This document shows, piece by piece, positions 1 through 7,893 of a stretch of 64,000 bases of DNA. The DNA comes from Ectopseudomonas chengduensis. Lineage in GTDB: Bacteria > Pseudomonadota > Gammaproteobacteria > Pseudomonadales > Pseudomonadaceae. Positions within the stretch are counted from its first letter, which is position 1, and every line of letters starts with the position of its first letter. The stretch covers positions 62,001 to 126,000 of the forward strand of contig NZ_JACFYZ010000012.1 of NCBI RefSeq assembly GCF_015712065.1. Reading direction: 5' to 3'. The notes beneath the pieces are model-generated. The model was not told the DNA's origin and did no database searches. It saw nothing but the letters and a program-made list of their open reading frames with translations. The position numbers and the translations under genes were made by a program.

Positions 1-962
1 GTTGCCTGCGCTGTTTCGCCGGGCTCGATCGCCCGCAGCAGGGCTACCTGCAGGTCGCCGGCGAGCTCTGGCAGGACAGTGAGCGCGGTTTCTTTCTGCC
101 GGCGCACAAACGTCCCATCGGCTACGTGTTCCAGGATGCCAACCTGTTCCCGCACCTGAGCGTGCGCAAGAACCTGGAGTATGGCCAACGGCGCATCCCC
201 GCCGCGCAGCGCAAGGTGGCGCTGGATCAGGCGCTGCTGCTGCTGGGCATCGGTCATTTGCTCGAACGCATGCCCTCGGCGCTGTCCGGCGGCGAACGCC
301 AGCGCGTCGGCATCGCCCGTGCGCTGGTGACCAGCCCGCGCCTGCTGCTGATGGACGAGCCACTGGCTTCGCTGGACCTCAAGCGTAAACAGGAAGTGCT
401 GCCATATCTGGAGAGGCTGCACGAGGAGCTGGACATCCCGGTGCTCTACGTCAGCCATGCGCCGGACGAGGTGGCGCGCCTGGCCGATCATCTGGTGCTG
501 CTCGACGAAGGCCAGGTGCACGCCAGCGGTCCGCTCAAGGAATTGCTGCTGCGCGCCGACCTGCCCTTTGCCAGCGACGAGGATGCCGAGGCGGTGATCG
601 ACGGCCAGGTCTGTGGTCACGACGGCGACTACGATCTGCTTGAGCTTCAGTTGCCCGGCAGCGAAGCCTGCCTGCGCCTGCCCCATGCAGCGCTGCCCAA
701 CGGGCACCGGGTAAGGGTGAAAATCAAGGCGCGCGATGTCAGCCTGGCGCTCAAGCGCGCCGAGGATTGCAGCCTGCTCAACCTGCTGCCGGCGACGGTG
801 GAAAGCTGGCAGGCGCTCGATGCGCAGATGCTGCTGACCCTGTGCATCGGTGATCAGCGTTTGCTGGCGCGAATCACCCGCTACTCCTTCGATCAGTTGG
901 GCATTCATGCCGGACAGGCGCTCTGGGCGCAGATCAAGTCGGTGTCGTTGCTCGCGCCGTAG
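1..962 (+). CDS. modC: Molybdate ABC transporter ATP-binding protein ModC (5' truncated)
   Basis: ATPase that powers molybdate uptake through ModB at the inner membrane. The reading frame is already open at base 3, so the start and Walker A lie before the window. Visible in order are the Q-loop region (FQDANLFPHL), the ABC signature LSGGERQRVGIARAL, Walker B LLLMDEP followed by LASLD, the H-loop YVSHAP, and a C-terminal half of about 110 residues matching the molybdate-binding Mop/TOBE domain, with VRVKIKARDVSLAL as its typical strand. The Mop domain and the short FLPAHKRPIGYVFQ segment separate it from CysA- or PotA-type ATPases. modA and modB would be expected upstream, outside the window. 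Confidence 0.93.
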   Translation, partial: CLRCFAGLDRPQQGYLQVAGELWQDSERGFFLPAHKRPIGYVFQDANLFPHLSVRKNLEYGQRRIPAAQRKVALDQALLLLGIGHLLERMPSALSGGERQRVGIARALVTSPRLLLMDEPLASLDLKRKQEVLPYLERLHEELDIPVLYVSHAPDEVARLADHLVLLDEGQVHASGPLKELLLRADLPFASDEDAEAVIDGQVCGHDGDYDLLELQLPGSEACLRLPHAALPNGHRVRVKIKARDVSLALKRAEDCSLLNLLPATVESWQALDAQMLLTLCIGDQRLLARITRYSFDQLGIHAGQALWAQIKSVSLLAP

Positions 963-1003
963 GGTGCGCCGCGCGCATCGAGCACACGCAGATGCCGCAG
1001 GTT

Positions 1004-1025
1004 CGTAGCCCGGATGCAATCCGGG
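1004..1025. repeat. Palindrome CCCGGAT-GCA-ATCCGGG
   Basis: Perfect 7-bp stem with a 3-nt loop (1009-1025), preceded by GTAG. It lies between the convergent modC and the AAA+ gene. It has the form of the dispersed palindromes seen elsewhere in this window and could act as a bidirectional terminator, although there is no T-run. A related GTAGCCCGGG sequence occurs near 21993. Confidence 0.6.
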
Positions 1026-1029
1026 GCGA

Positions 1030-1854
1030 TCAAACGTCCCCGGGCAACTCCAGATGCTCCGGCCCGATCTCGGCGTTGCCGGCCAGCAGCAGGGCGAAGT
1101 GGATGACGTTCTCCAGCTCGCGGGTATTGCCCGGCCAGCGATGCGCCTCCAGCACAGCCTGCGCCGCCGGGCTGATCGACGGGATGGTCAGGCCCAGGCG
1201 CGAGGCATGGATGCCGAGGAAGTATTCGGCCAGCGGCAGAATGTCGCCGACCCGCTGACGCAGCGCCGGGAACAGCAACTGGCCGTCGCACAGGTAGGCG
1301 TATAGGCGCTCATCGAAGGTGCCGGCTGCCACCGCGCGGGCCAGGTCGATGCTACTCGCCGCCACCAGACGCACATCCACCGGCAGCGCCTGGCTGGCGC
1401 CGACGCGATACACCTCGCGGGTTTCCAGCGCGGCCAGCAGCTTGCTCTGCAACGGCCGCGAGAGGTCGGCGATTTCATCCAGGTAGAGTGTGCCGCCATT
1501 GGCCGAACCGAACCAGCCGGCACGGCTACTGCCGGCGCCGACATGAGCACCGGCGGCATGGCCGAACAACTCGGCCTCGCCCCACTGCGGGCTTATCGCC
1601 GCGCAGCTCACCGCCACGAACAGGCCAGCGCGCTCACTGTGGCGATGGATATAGCGCGCCAGCAGCTCCTTGCCGGTGCCGGTTTCACCGAGAATCAGCA
1701 ACGGCTGGCCATTGCCCGCCAAGGCTTCGGCACGCTCGCGCAACCGGCGCGAACGCGCATCGACGAATACCAGCGCCTTGGCGCGGATGCTCAGCGGGCT
1801 CTTGTCCGAATCAGCGAAGGTCAATGGTGGTGGGAAACCAGGTGGAAGACTCAT
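1030..1854 (-). CDS. Sigma54-activator-like AAA+ protein without DNA-binding domain
   Basis: 274 residues, essentially one bacterial enhancer-binding-protein AAA+ domain. Walker A is GETGTGKE (56-63), Walker B is GGTLYLDEI (120-128), and the C-terminal lid contains WPGNTRELENVI. Two things are odd. The sigma54-contact loop, normally GAFTGA, reads GAHVGA (102-107). The protein also ends just after the lid, with no Fis-type HTH and no N-terminal sensor domain. ATG at 1854 is chosen because AGGAGC stands 6-7 bases upstream. It is convergent with modC. The hydrolase gene lies upstream on the same strand, about 190 bp away. It may need a partner to bind DNA, or no longer activate sigma54. The family is clear but the role is not. 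Confidence 0.85.
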   Translation of the reverse strand: MSLPPGFPPPLTFADSDKSPLSIRAKALVFVDARSRRLRERAEALAGNGQPLLILGETGTGKELLARYIHRHSERAGLFVAVSCAAISPQWGEAELFGHAAGAHVGAGSSRAGWFGSANGGTLYLDEIADLSRPLQSKLLAALETREVYRVGASQALPVDVRLVAASSIDLARAVAAGTFDERLYAYLCDGQLLFPALRQRVGDILPLAEYFLGIHASRLGLTIPSISPAAQAVLEAHRWPGNTRELENVIHFALLLAGNAEIGPEHLELPGDV

Positions 1855-2043
1855 GACGTGAAGCTCCTGAGCCACACCTCGCCGGCGCAGCCTGTACACC
1901 AATATAAAAATTGCCTGGAGCAATTTTTAACCTTGCTCCGCAACGGTCCGAAGGGTGGCCGCCATGGATGGCAGGCCATAAAAAAGAGCGGGCGGCTGCC
2001 TGGCCCGACCCCGCTCCAAAAAGGTTGTCCCGCAATGACGGGC

Positions 2044-2625
2044 TCAGGCGCGCAAGCGCGACTGCTGTTCGATGCGGCTCTGCAGGCGATACAGATAGCC
2101 GAAGCCCTGCTCCCAGTAGCGGTGCCCGGACTTCACATTGATATGCCCGGCACCGCTCAGAATCGCCGCCTCGCTGCCCCAGGCCCGCGCCAGCTCCATC
2201 GCGCGCAGGGCGCTGGCCGCTGCGTCGTTGTCGGAACCCACCAGCAGGCTGGGAAAGGGCAGCAGATCACGCGGCATCGGCGCGAAATTCTGTAGCGGTG
2301 CGGGGCAGCCCGGCCGCTCGACATCGGCCGGCGCCACCAGCAGCGCACCGCGCACACGGCGCAGCAGTTCGACCGGTGCCTGCGCGGCCCAATGCGCCAC
2401 CGTCACGCAGCCCAGGCTATGGGCGATGAGGATGAGCGGACGCGGATCGTCGGCGACTGCCTGGTTCAACGCGGTGACCCAGTCGCCACGTTGCGGGTTG
2501 AGCCAGTCCTTCTGCTCCACACGCGCGCTGTTCGGCAGGCTGCGCTGCCAATGGCTTTGCCAGTGTTCTTCGGGTGAGCCCTGCCAGCCCGGCAGGATCA
2601 GATAACGGATTGCTTCGCTGCCCAT
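2044..2625 (-). CDS. RBBP9/YdeN-type alpha/beta hydrolase
   Basis: 193-residue serine hydrolase of the small RBBP9/YdeN family. The N-terminal strand and oxyanion-hole region YLILPGWQGS is typical, the nucleophile elbow is AHSLG with Ser70, an acid lies in VGSDND, and the catalytic His is probably in GAGHIN near the C-terminus. There is no signal peptide, so it should be cytoplasmic. The start at 2625 has a strong AAGGAGG ribosome binding site. It is divergent from the sulfate-uptake operon and shares its AT-rich control region, which suggests co-regulation by sulfur supply (inference). The substrate is unknown. Confidence 0.85.
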   Translation of the reverse strand: MGSEAIRYLILPGWQGSPEEHWQSHWQRSLPNSARVEQKDWLNPQRGDWVTALNQAVADDPRPLILIAHSLGCVTVAHWAAQAPVELLRRVRGALLVAPADVERPGCPAPLQNFAPMPRDLLPFPSLLVGSDNDAAASALRAMELARAWGSEAAILSGAGHINVKSGHRYWEQGFGYLYRLQSRIEQQSRLRA

Positions 2626-2659
2626 GACGGCGCCTCCTTGAATCGAATGGCGTCAGTCT

Positions 2660-2790
2660 AGGCAGCACGAATAAATTACAAAAAGAATAAGAACTTATTT
2701 ACTTATTCCAAAAATCCAATAAATCGCATCACGCCTTATATTTCCAAAAAGAATATAAATGTTCTTAAACAATATTTTTAAGAATATTTC
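2660..2790. promoter_or_regulatory. AT-rich control region with repeated TTCTT/AAGAA palindromes
   Basis: A strikingly AT-rich stretch in a GC-rich chromosome, between the divergent hydrolase and oscA genes. It contains a perfect inverted repeat TTCTTAAA (2762-2769) / TTTAAGAA (2777-2784) with a 7-nt spacer. A second pair is AAGAA (2749-2753) / TTCTT (2762-2766). Further AAGAATA and TTATTCC copies lie at about 2680-2710. CysB, the LysR-type regulator of sulfur assimilation, binds long AT-rich sites, so this is a reasonable candidate CysB-controlled promoter region. That assignment is inferred from context. Confidence 0.55.
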
Positions 2791-2870
2791 CGTCTCTCTA
2801 CTATCCGCTCCACGCCAGCGTCGGTACTCCATACCGCCGCCGTGGCGACCTATTCACAAGGAGCCTGGAA

Positions 2871-3053
2871 ATGACCGCGACGCTGAGAAACCTCGAAGGC
2901 CAGGATGAAGCCAGCATCCTGCGCGAGATTCAGACCGCCCTGCATGGCCTGAAATTCGGTTCGGTGGAAATCACCGTGCACAACGGCCAGGTCGTGCAGA
3001 TCGAGCGCAAGGAAAAGATCCGCCTGCAACAACCGAGTACCAAGAACAGCTGA
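2871..3053 (+). CDS. oscA: Sulfur-starvation response protein OscA (DUF2292/YezD family)
   Basis: 60-residue cytoplasmic protein of the YezD/DUF2292 family. The conserved core is ILREIQTALHGLKFGSVEI, followed by a short beta-hairpin (TVHNGQVVQIERKEK). In Pseudomonas the gene just upstream of sbp is known as oscA and is linked to sulfur starvation and to chromate or oxidative stress. Biochemical function is unknown. It has a good site AAGGAGCC before the ATG and lies 102 bp upstream of sbp in the same direction, so it is probably the first gene of the sulfate operon. Confidence 0.88.
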   Translation: MTATLRNLEGQDEASILREIQTALHGLKFGSVEITVHNGQVVQIERKEKIRLQQPSTKNS

Positions 3054-3155
3054 AACATGATGCGGCCCGACTGGACCACCAGAGGGCTCGAGAAAGATCG
3101 CCCCGCCTGACACCCAATACTCCAACACAAGAATTTCACAGTTAGGAGCTGCACC

Positions 3156-4154
3156 ATGTCCCTTCGTCGTTTCGCCCTGGCCGCGCTGGCCAGCAGTCTG
3201 ATCGCCGGCCCGGTGGCCGCCGCACAAACCCTGCTCAACGTGTCCTACGACCCGACCCGTGAGCTGTACACCGAATTCAACGCCGCCTTCAACAAGCACT
3301 GGCAGGCCCAGGGCAACGAAGCGTTGACCATCCAGCAATCCCACGGTGGCTCGGGCAAGCAGGCCCGTGCGGTAATTGACGGCCTGCGCGCCGACGTGGT
3401 GACCCTGGCCCTGGCCGGCGATATCGACGAGCTGTACAAGCTCGGCAAGCTGATCCCGGAAAACTGGCAGGAGCGCCTGCCGGACGCCAGCACCCCCTAT
3501 ACCTCGACCATCGTGTTCCTGGTGCGCAAGGGCAACCCGAAAGGCCTGAAGGACTGGGATGACCTGGTCAAGCCGGGCGTGGAAGTGATTACCCCGAACC
3601 CGAAAACCTCCGGTGGCGCACGCTGGAACTTCCTCGCTGCCTGGGCCTATGCCCAGCAGAAGTACGGCAGCGAAGCCGAAGCCAAGGCCTTCACCGAGAA
3701 GCTCTACAAGAACGTCCCGGTGCTCGATACCGGCGCCCGCGGCTCGACCATCACCTTCGTCAACAACGGCATCGGCGACGTGCTGCTGGCCTGGGAGAAC
3801 GAGGCCTTCCTGGCGCTCAAGGAAGAAGGCGGGGAGAACTTCGAGATCGTCGCGCCGTCGCTGTCGATCCTCGCCGAACCGCCGGTGAGCGTGGTCGATC
3901 AGAACGTCGACAAGAAAGGCACCCGCAAAGTCGCCGAGGCCTACCTCAACTACCTGTACAGCGAGGAAGGCCAGCGCATCGCCGCCAAGCACTTCTACCG
4001 CCCACGCAACCAGGCGGTGGCGGCCGAGTTCGCCAAGCAGTTCCCGCAGCTCAAGCTGGTAACCATCGACGCTGACTTCGATGGCTGGAAAACCGCTCAA
4101 CCGAAGTTCTTCAACGACGGCGGCGTGTTCGACCAGATCTACCAAGCCCAGTGA
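3156..4154 (+). CDS. sbp: Periplasmic sulfate-binding protein
   Basis: 332 residues. A Sec signal peptide covers about residues 1-23 (RRF, then a hydrophobic stretch ending VAAA). The mature protein is a type 2 periplasmic binding protein of the sulfate/thiosulfate group, with NVSYDPTRELYTEFN at its start, SHGGSGKQARAV in the anion-binding loop, and GGARWNFLAAWAYA in domain 2. It delivers sulfate to CysT/CysW/CysA. Length and motifs are normal for the family. It is followed by a palindrome and then cysT; the palindrome could partly terminate transcription and so favour the binding protein over the permease (inference). Confidence 0.95.
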   Translation: MSLRRFALAALASSLIAGPVAAAQTLLNVSYDPTRELYTEFNAAFNKHWQAQGNEALTIQQSHGGSGKQARAVIDGLRADVVTLALAGDIDELYKLGKLIPENWQERLPDASTPYTSTIVFLVRKGNPKGLKDWDDLVKPGVEVITPNPKTSGGARWNFLAAWAYAQQKYGSEAEAKAFTEKLYKNVPVLDTGARGSTITFVNNGIGDVLLAWENEAFLALKEEGGENFEIVAPSLSILAEPPVSVVDQNVDKKGTRKVAEAYLNYLYSEEGQRIAAKHFYRPRNQAVAAEFAKQFPQLKLVTIDADFDGWKTAQPKFFNDGGVFDQIYQAQ

Positions 4155-4176
4155 TTGCCACGGCGCGTCCGCCCAT

Positions 4177-4234
4177 GTAGGGCGGATGCAGCCGCAAGAT
4201 CGTCGCAGCCAGTGGCGGGTTCCACCCGCCCTAC
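4177..4234. repeat. Dispersed palindrome GGCGGGT-TCC-ACCCGCC
   Basis: GTAG(GGCGG) at 4177 is mirrored by (CCGCC)CTAC ending at 4234, enclosing a perfect 7-bp hairpin at 4214-4230. It lies between sbp and cysT. A relative with the same core is at 32168-32220. Such repeats are typical of intergenic spaces in this Pseudomonas group. Confidence 0.7.
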
Positions 4235-4246
4235 CAAGGAGCTTGC

Positions 4247-5065
4247 ATGTCTCGCCGCACTTCCCCCGTCATACCCGGCTTCGGGCTGACGCTGGGTTAC
4301 ACCCTGGTGTACCTCAGTCTGTTGGTGCTGATTCCCCTGGGTGCCATGTTCGTCCACGCTGCCCAGCTCACCTGGGATCAGTTCTGGGCAATCATTTCCT
4401 CACCGCGCGTGCTGGCCGCCCTGAAGCTGAGCTTCGGCACCGCCTTTCTAGCTGCCATCATCAACGGCGTGATCGGTACCCTGCTGGCCTGGGTGCTGGT
4501 GCGCTACACCTTCCCCGGTCGCAAGATCATCGAAGCGATGATCGACCTGCCGTTCGCCCTGCCCACCGCCGTTGCCGGTATCGCCCTGACCGCGCTCTAT
4601 GCGCCTAACGGTTTGATCGGCCAGTTCGCCACATCCCTGGGCTTCAAGATCGCCTACACCCCGTTGGGCATCACCCTGGCGCTGACCTTCGTCACCCTGC
4701 CCTTCGTCGTGCGTACCCTGCAGCCGGTGCTGGCCGACATCCCGCGCGAGGTCGAGGAAGCCGCCGCCTGCCTCGGTGCCAAGCCGCTGCAGGTGGCCCG
4801 CCACGTGCTGCTGCCGGCGCTGCTGCCGGCCTGGCTGACCGGCTTCGCCCTGGCCTTCGCCCGCGGCGTTGGCGAGTACGGCTCGGTGATCTTCATCGCC
4901 GGCAACATGCCGATGAAGACCGAGATCCTGCCGCTGCTGATCATGGTGCAGCTGGACCAGTACAACTACGCCGGCGCCACCGCCATCGGCGTGCTGATGC
5001 TGGTGGTGTCGTTCATCTTGCTGCTGCTGATCAACCTGCTGCAGCGCCGCATCAGCCGTTCCTAA
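4247..5065 (+). CDS. cysT: Sulfate/thiosulfate ABC transporter permease CysT
   Basis: 272-residue inner-membrane permease with about six transmembrane segments, the first at about residues 12-35. The cytoplasmic EAA loop that docks on CysA is visible as EEAAACLGAKPLQVARHVLL in the second half. Its membrane partner is CysW. It starts with AAGGAGC 6-7 bases upstream of the ATG. It is separated from cysW by only 10 bp, and the order cysT-cysW-cysA is the standard sulfate permease operon. Confidence 0.95.
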   Translation: MSRRTSPVIPGFGLTLGYTLVYLSLLVLIPLGAMFVHAAQLTWDQFWAIISSPRVLAALKLSFGTAFLAAIINGVIGTLLAWVLVRYTFPGRKIIEAMIDLPFALPTAVAGIALTALYAPNGLIGQFATSLGFKIAYTPLGITLALTFVTLPFVVRTLQPVLADIPREVEEAAACLGAKPLQVARHVLLPALLPAWLTGFALAFARGVGEYGSVIFIAGNMPMKTEILPLLIMVQLDQYNYAGATAIGVLMLVVSFILLLLINLLQRRISRS

Positions 5066-5075
5066 GGAGCCAGGC

Positions 5076-5948
5076 ATGTCATCTGCAACCCTGACGGCCA
5101 GCGCCGCCAACAATGCCGCACACCGCGGTAACGCCCTGGGCCGCCGCCTGCTGATCATTTCGGCCTGGCTGGTGTTCGCCTTCTTCCTGCTGCTGCCCTT
5201 GTTCGTGGTGGCGACCGAGGCGCTCAAACAGGGCGTCGGCGTGTTCGTCGCTTCGATCCTCGAACCCGACGCCATCAGCGCACTGAAACTGACCCTGCTC
5301 GCCGTGGGCATCGCCGTGCCGCTCAACCTGGTGTTCGGCGTGGCCGCCGCCTGGTGCGTGAGCAAGTACGAGTTTCGCGGCAAGAGCATTCTGGTGACCC
5401 TGATCGACCTGCCGTTCTCGGTGTCACCGGTAATCGCCGGTCTGATCTATGTGCTGCTGTTCGGCGCCCAGGGCTTCTTCGGCCCCTGGTTGCGCGAGCA
5501 CGACATCCAGATCATCTTCGCCCTGCCCGGCATCGTCCTGGCGACCATCTTTGTCACCGTGCCCTTCGTCGCCCGCGAGCTGATCCCGCTGATGCAGGAA
5601 CAGGGCACGCAGGAGGAAGAGGCCGCGCGCCTGCTCGGTGCCAACGGCTGGCAGATGTTCTGGCACGTGACCCTGCCCAATATCAAATGGGGCCTGATCT
5701 ACGGCGTGGTGCTGTGCACCGCCCGGGCGATGGGCGAGTTTGGCGCAGTATCGGTGGTCTCCGGGCACATCCGCGGCTACACCAATACGCTGCCGCTGCA
5801 TGTCGAGATTCTCTACAACGAATACAATCACGTCGCCGCCTTCAGCGTTGCCAGCCTGCTACTGCTTCTGGCGCTGTTCATCCTGCTGCTCAAGCAGTGG
5901 AGCGAATCCCGTATCAACCGCCTGAAAGCCAGTGCGGGCGAGGAATAA
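5076..5948 (+). CDS. cysW: Sulfate/thiosulfate ABC transporter permease CysW
   Basis: 290-residue partner permease of CysT. After a polar N-terminal tail of about 25 residues come six predicted membrane helices. The EAA loop reads EEEAARLLGANGWQMFWHV, followed by MGEFGAVSVVSGHI as in other CysW proteins. It overlaps no gene but is followed by cysA after 3 bp, so the two are probably translationally coupled. Length and sequence are ordinary for the family. Confidence 0.95.
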   Translation: MSSATLTASAANNAAHRGNALGRRLLIISAWLVFAFFLLLPLFVVATEALKQGVGVFVASILEPDAISALKLTLLAVGIAVPLNLVFGVAAAWCVSKYEFRGKSILVTLIDLPFSVSPVIAGLIYVLLFGAQGFFGPWLREHDIQIIFALPGIVLATIFVTVPFVARELIPLMQEQGTQEEEAARLLGANGWQMFWHVTLPNIKWGLIYGVVLCTARAMGEFGAVSVVSGHIRGYTNTLPLHVEILYNEYNHVAAFSVASLLLLLALFILLLKQWSESRINRLKASAGEE

Positions 5949-5951
5949 AAC

Positions 5952-6944
5952 ATGAGTATCGAAATCCGCAACGTCAGCAAGAACTTCAATGCGTTCAAGG
6001 CGCTGAACGAGATCAACCTGAACATCCAGAGCGGCGAACTGGTCGCCCTGCTCGGCCCGTCCGGCTGCGGCAAGACCACCCTGCTGCGCATCATCGCCGG
6101 CCTGGAAACCCCGGACAGCGGCACCATCGAGTTCCACGGCGAGGACGTCTCCAACCACGACGTGCGTGATCGCAACGTCGGCTTCGTGTTCCAGCACTAC
6201 GCGCTGTTCCGCCACATGACGGTGTTCGACAACGTCGCTTTCGGCCTGCGCATGAAGCCCAAGGGTCAGCGCCCGAGCGAAGAGGTGATCAAGCGCAAGG
6301 TCCACGAACTGCTCGACCTGGTGCAGCTCGACTGGCTCGGCGATCGCTACCCGGAGCAGCTCTCCGGCGGTCAGCGCCAGCGTATCGCCCTGGCCCGCGC
6401 CCTGGCGGTGGAGCCACGCGTACTGCTGCTCGACGAACCCTTCGGCGCGCTGGATGCCAAGGTGCGCAAGGAGCTGCGCCGCTGGCTGGCGCGCCTGCAC
6501 GAGGACGTGCACCTGACCAGCGTATTCGTCACCCACGACCAGGAAGAAGCCATGGAAGTGGCCGATCGCATCGTGGTGATGAACAAGGGCGTGATCGAGC
6601 AGATCGGTACACCGTCCGAGGTTTACGAGAATCCGGCCAGCGATTTCGTCTACCACTTCCTCGGTGACGCCAACCGCCTCTACGTCGGCAACGATCACCA
6701 TGTGCTGTTCCGCCCGCACGAAGTCGACCTGTCCAGCGAACCGAGCCCGGAGCACAAGGCCGGCGAGGTGCGCGACATTCGTCTGCTCGGTGCGATAACC
6801 CGCATCACCCTCAAGGTCGAAGGCCAGGATGAGCTGATCGAAGCCGAGGTGGCCAAGGATCACGTCAGCCTGGACAACCTCGCCCGCGGCACCACCCTGT
6901 ACTTCAAGCCCAAGGGCGGCAAGCCGGTCAGCGCCTCAGCCTAA
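5952..6944 (+). CDS. cysA: Sulfate/thiosulfate ABC transporter ATP-binding protein CysA
   Basis: 330-residue ATPase energising sulfate import. Walker A is GPSGCGKTT (35-43), the signature LSGGQRQR lies at about 136-143, Walker B is LLLDEPFGALD and the H-loop VTHDQEEAMEV. A regulatory TOBE-like domain forms the last 90 residues (NRLYVGNDHHVLFRPHEVDL). It is the last gene of the oscA-sbp-cysTWA operon and is followed at once by a REP-type palindrome at 6953. Confidence 0.95.
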   Translation: MSIEIRNVSKNFNAFKALNEINLNIQSGELVALLGPSGCGKTTLLRIIAGLETPDSGTIEFHGEDVSNHDVRDRNVGFVFQHYALFRHMTVFDNVAFGLRMKPKGQRPSEEVIKRKVHELLDLVQLDWLGDRYPEQLSGGQRQRIALARALAVEPRVLLLDEPFGALDAKVRKELRRWLARLHEDVHLTSVFVTHDQEEAMEVADRIVVMNKGVIEQIGTPSEVYENPASDFVYHFLGDANRLYVGNDHHVLFRPHEVDLSSEPSPEHKAGEVRDIRLLGAITRITLKVEGQDELIEAEVAKDHVSLDNLARGTTLYFKPKGGKPVSASA

Positions 6945-6952
6945 AGCCACCC

Positions 6953-7004
6953 GTAGGAGTCGCGCCCCGCGACGAAAAGCTTCGCCCCGGGGCGGGGCTC
7001 CTAC
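6953..7004. repeat. REP-type palindrome GTAGGAG...CTCCTAC
   Basis: Outer arms GTAGGAG (6953-6959) and CTCCTAC (6998-7004) enclose a GC-rich, self-complementary interior with CGCCCCGCG and CCCCGGGGCGGGG. The GCTCCTAC end is the hallmark of Pseudomonas REP sequences. It sits 8 bp after the cysA stop and may stabilise the 3' end of the operon mRNA or terminate transcription. Confidence 0.7.
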
Positions 7005-7044
7005 GCGGTGAAGCATTGGCACGCCTTAGTACGTAGGACGAGCT

Positions 7045-7120
7045 TAGGGTGGGCGTAGGGTGGGCTTCAGCCCACCGCACAGAGCTCAACCTTTGTTTGG
7101 TGGGCTGAAGCCCACCCTAC
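7045..7120. repeat. Double palindrome GGTGGGC..GCCCACC
   Basis: Two near-identical hairpins, 7059-7076 (loop TTCA) and 7099-7116 (loop TGAA), each an 18-bp palindrome with 7-bp arms. They are preceded by a third partial GTAGGGTGGGC unit at about 7045-7055 and end in CCCTAC. The last unit supplies the TAG stop codon (7117-7119) of the ArsR-type gene. Another copy is at 32129-32150. Confidence 0.75.
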
Positions 7121-7809
7121 GGGGCCGCGATCGCCATGATCGCCTTGCGCCCCTGCGGTGAAACCTGCAGCGTACGCGAACCCGTGCTGCGCCGCAGCCA
7201 GCCCTCGCCTTCGCACAGACTCAGCAACGCCGCGCCCAGCGCACCACCCAGATGCGGCTTGCGCTCGCTCCAGTCCGGGCAGGCACAGAGTCGCTGGCGG
7301 CGCTGACGGCCCACCTGCTGCAGATCGATCCCCAACGCCTGCAGCCCCTGCTCACCGCTTGTCGTCAGCTGCAGCGCACCGCCCTCCTCGCTCAGCCAGT
7401 CAGCCGCGCGCATGCGCGCGAACACGCCGACCGCCAACTCGCCGGCCAGATGGTCATAGCAGGTGCGCGCCTCGCGCATGGTCTGCGGAGTACCGCGTGA
7501 AGCCGGCACCGCGCGTGGTTGCCGTGGCTGCGCGGCCAGCGCGGCACTGGCCAGAGCCTCGACCAGTTGCCCGACTTCCGGCCCGGCCAGGCGGTAATAG
7601 CGATTGCGCCCATGGCGTTGCTGCGCCAGCAGGCCGCCTTCTACCAGCTTGGCCAGGTGCGCGCTGGTCGACGAAGGCGACAGCCCCGCCAACAAGGCCA
7701 GCTCGCCGGCCGGCCGCGCGCTGCCATCCATCAGCGCCCAGACCATACTGGCGCGCCCGGCATCGGCGAGCAGCGCGGCAATCGAACTGAAACCCGGTGC
7801 GTATTCCAT
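7117..7809 (-). CDS. ArsR-family winged-helix regulator
   Basis: 230 residues with an N-terminal winged helix-turn-helix (about 12-75): ALMDGSARPAGELALLAGLS, then the recognition helix STSAHLAKLVEGGLL and wing QQRHGRNRYYRL. The C-terminal half of about 140 residues is longer than in minimal ArsR proteins and contains a CACPDWSERKPHLGGALG segment, which could hold a ligand or metal (unproven). It is divergent from the ABM-domain gene across 84 bp, so it probably represses that gene, the transporter and itself. Its stop codon comes from a dispersed repeat. Confidence 0.85.
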   Translation of the reverse strand: MEYAPGFSSIAALLADAGRASMVWALMDGSARPAGELALLAGLSPSSTSAHLAKLVEGGLLAQQRHGRNRYYRLAGPEVGQLVEALASAALAAQPRQPRAVPASRGTPQTMREARTCYDHLAGELAVGVFARMRAADWLSEEGGALQLTTSGEQGLQALGIDLQQVGRQRRQRLCACPDWSERKPHLGGALGAALLSLCEGEGWLRRSTGSRTLQVSPQGRKAIMAIAAP

Positions 7810-7893
7810 AGTTCACCTCATGACGAAACATGGCGTGCAGCAAATGTGGATACTGGCAGGCAATTTCAGCCAGAGCCAGCCAGGGAGAAACCG

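Noticed and set aside
2850..4145. Long open frame antisense to oscA/sbp (431 codons)
   Set aside because: It is the complement of a codon-biased GC-rich gene; the sense strand encodes a clear sulfate-binding protein, and the antisense protein is low-complexity with no family resemblance.
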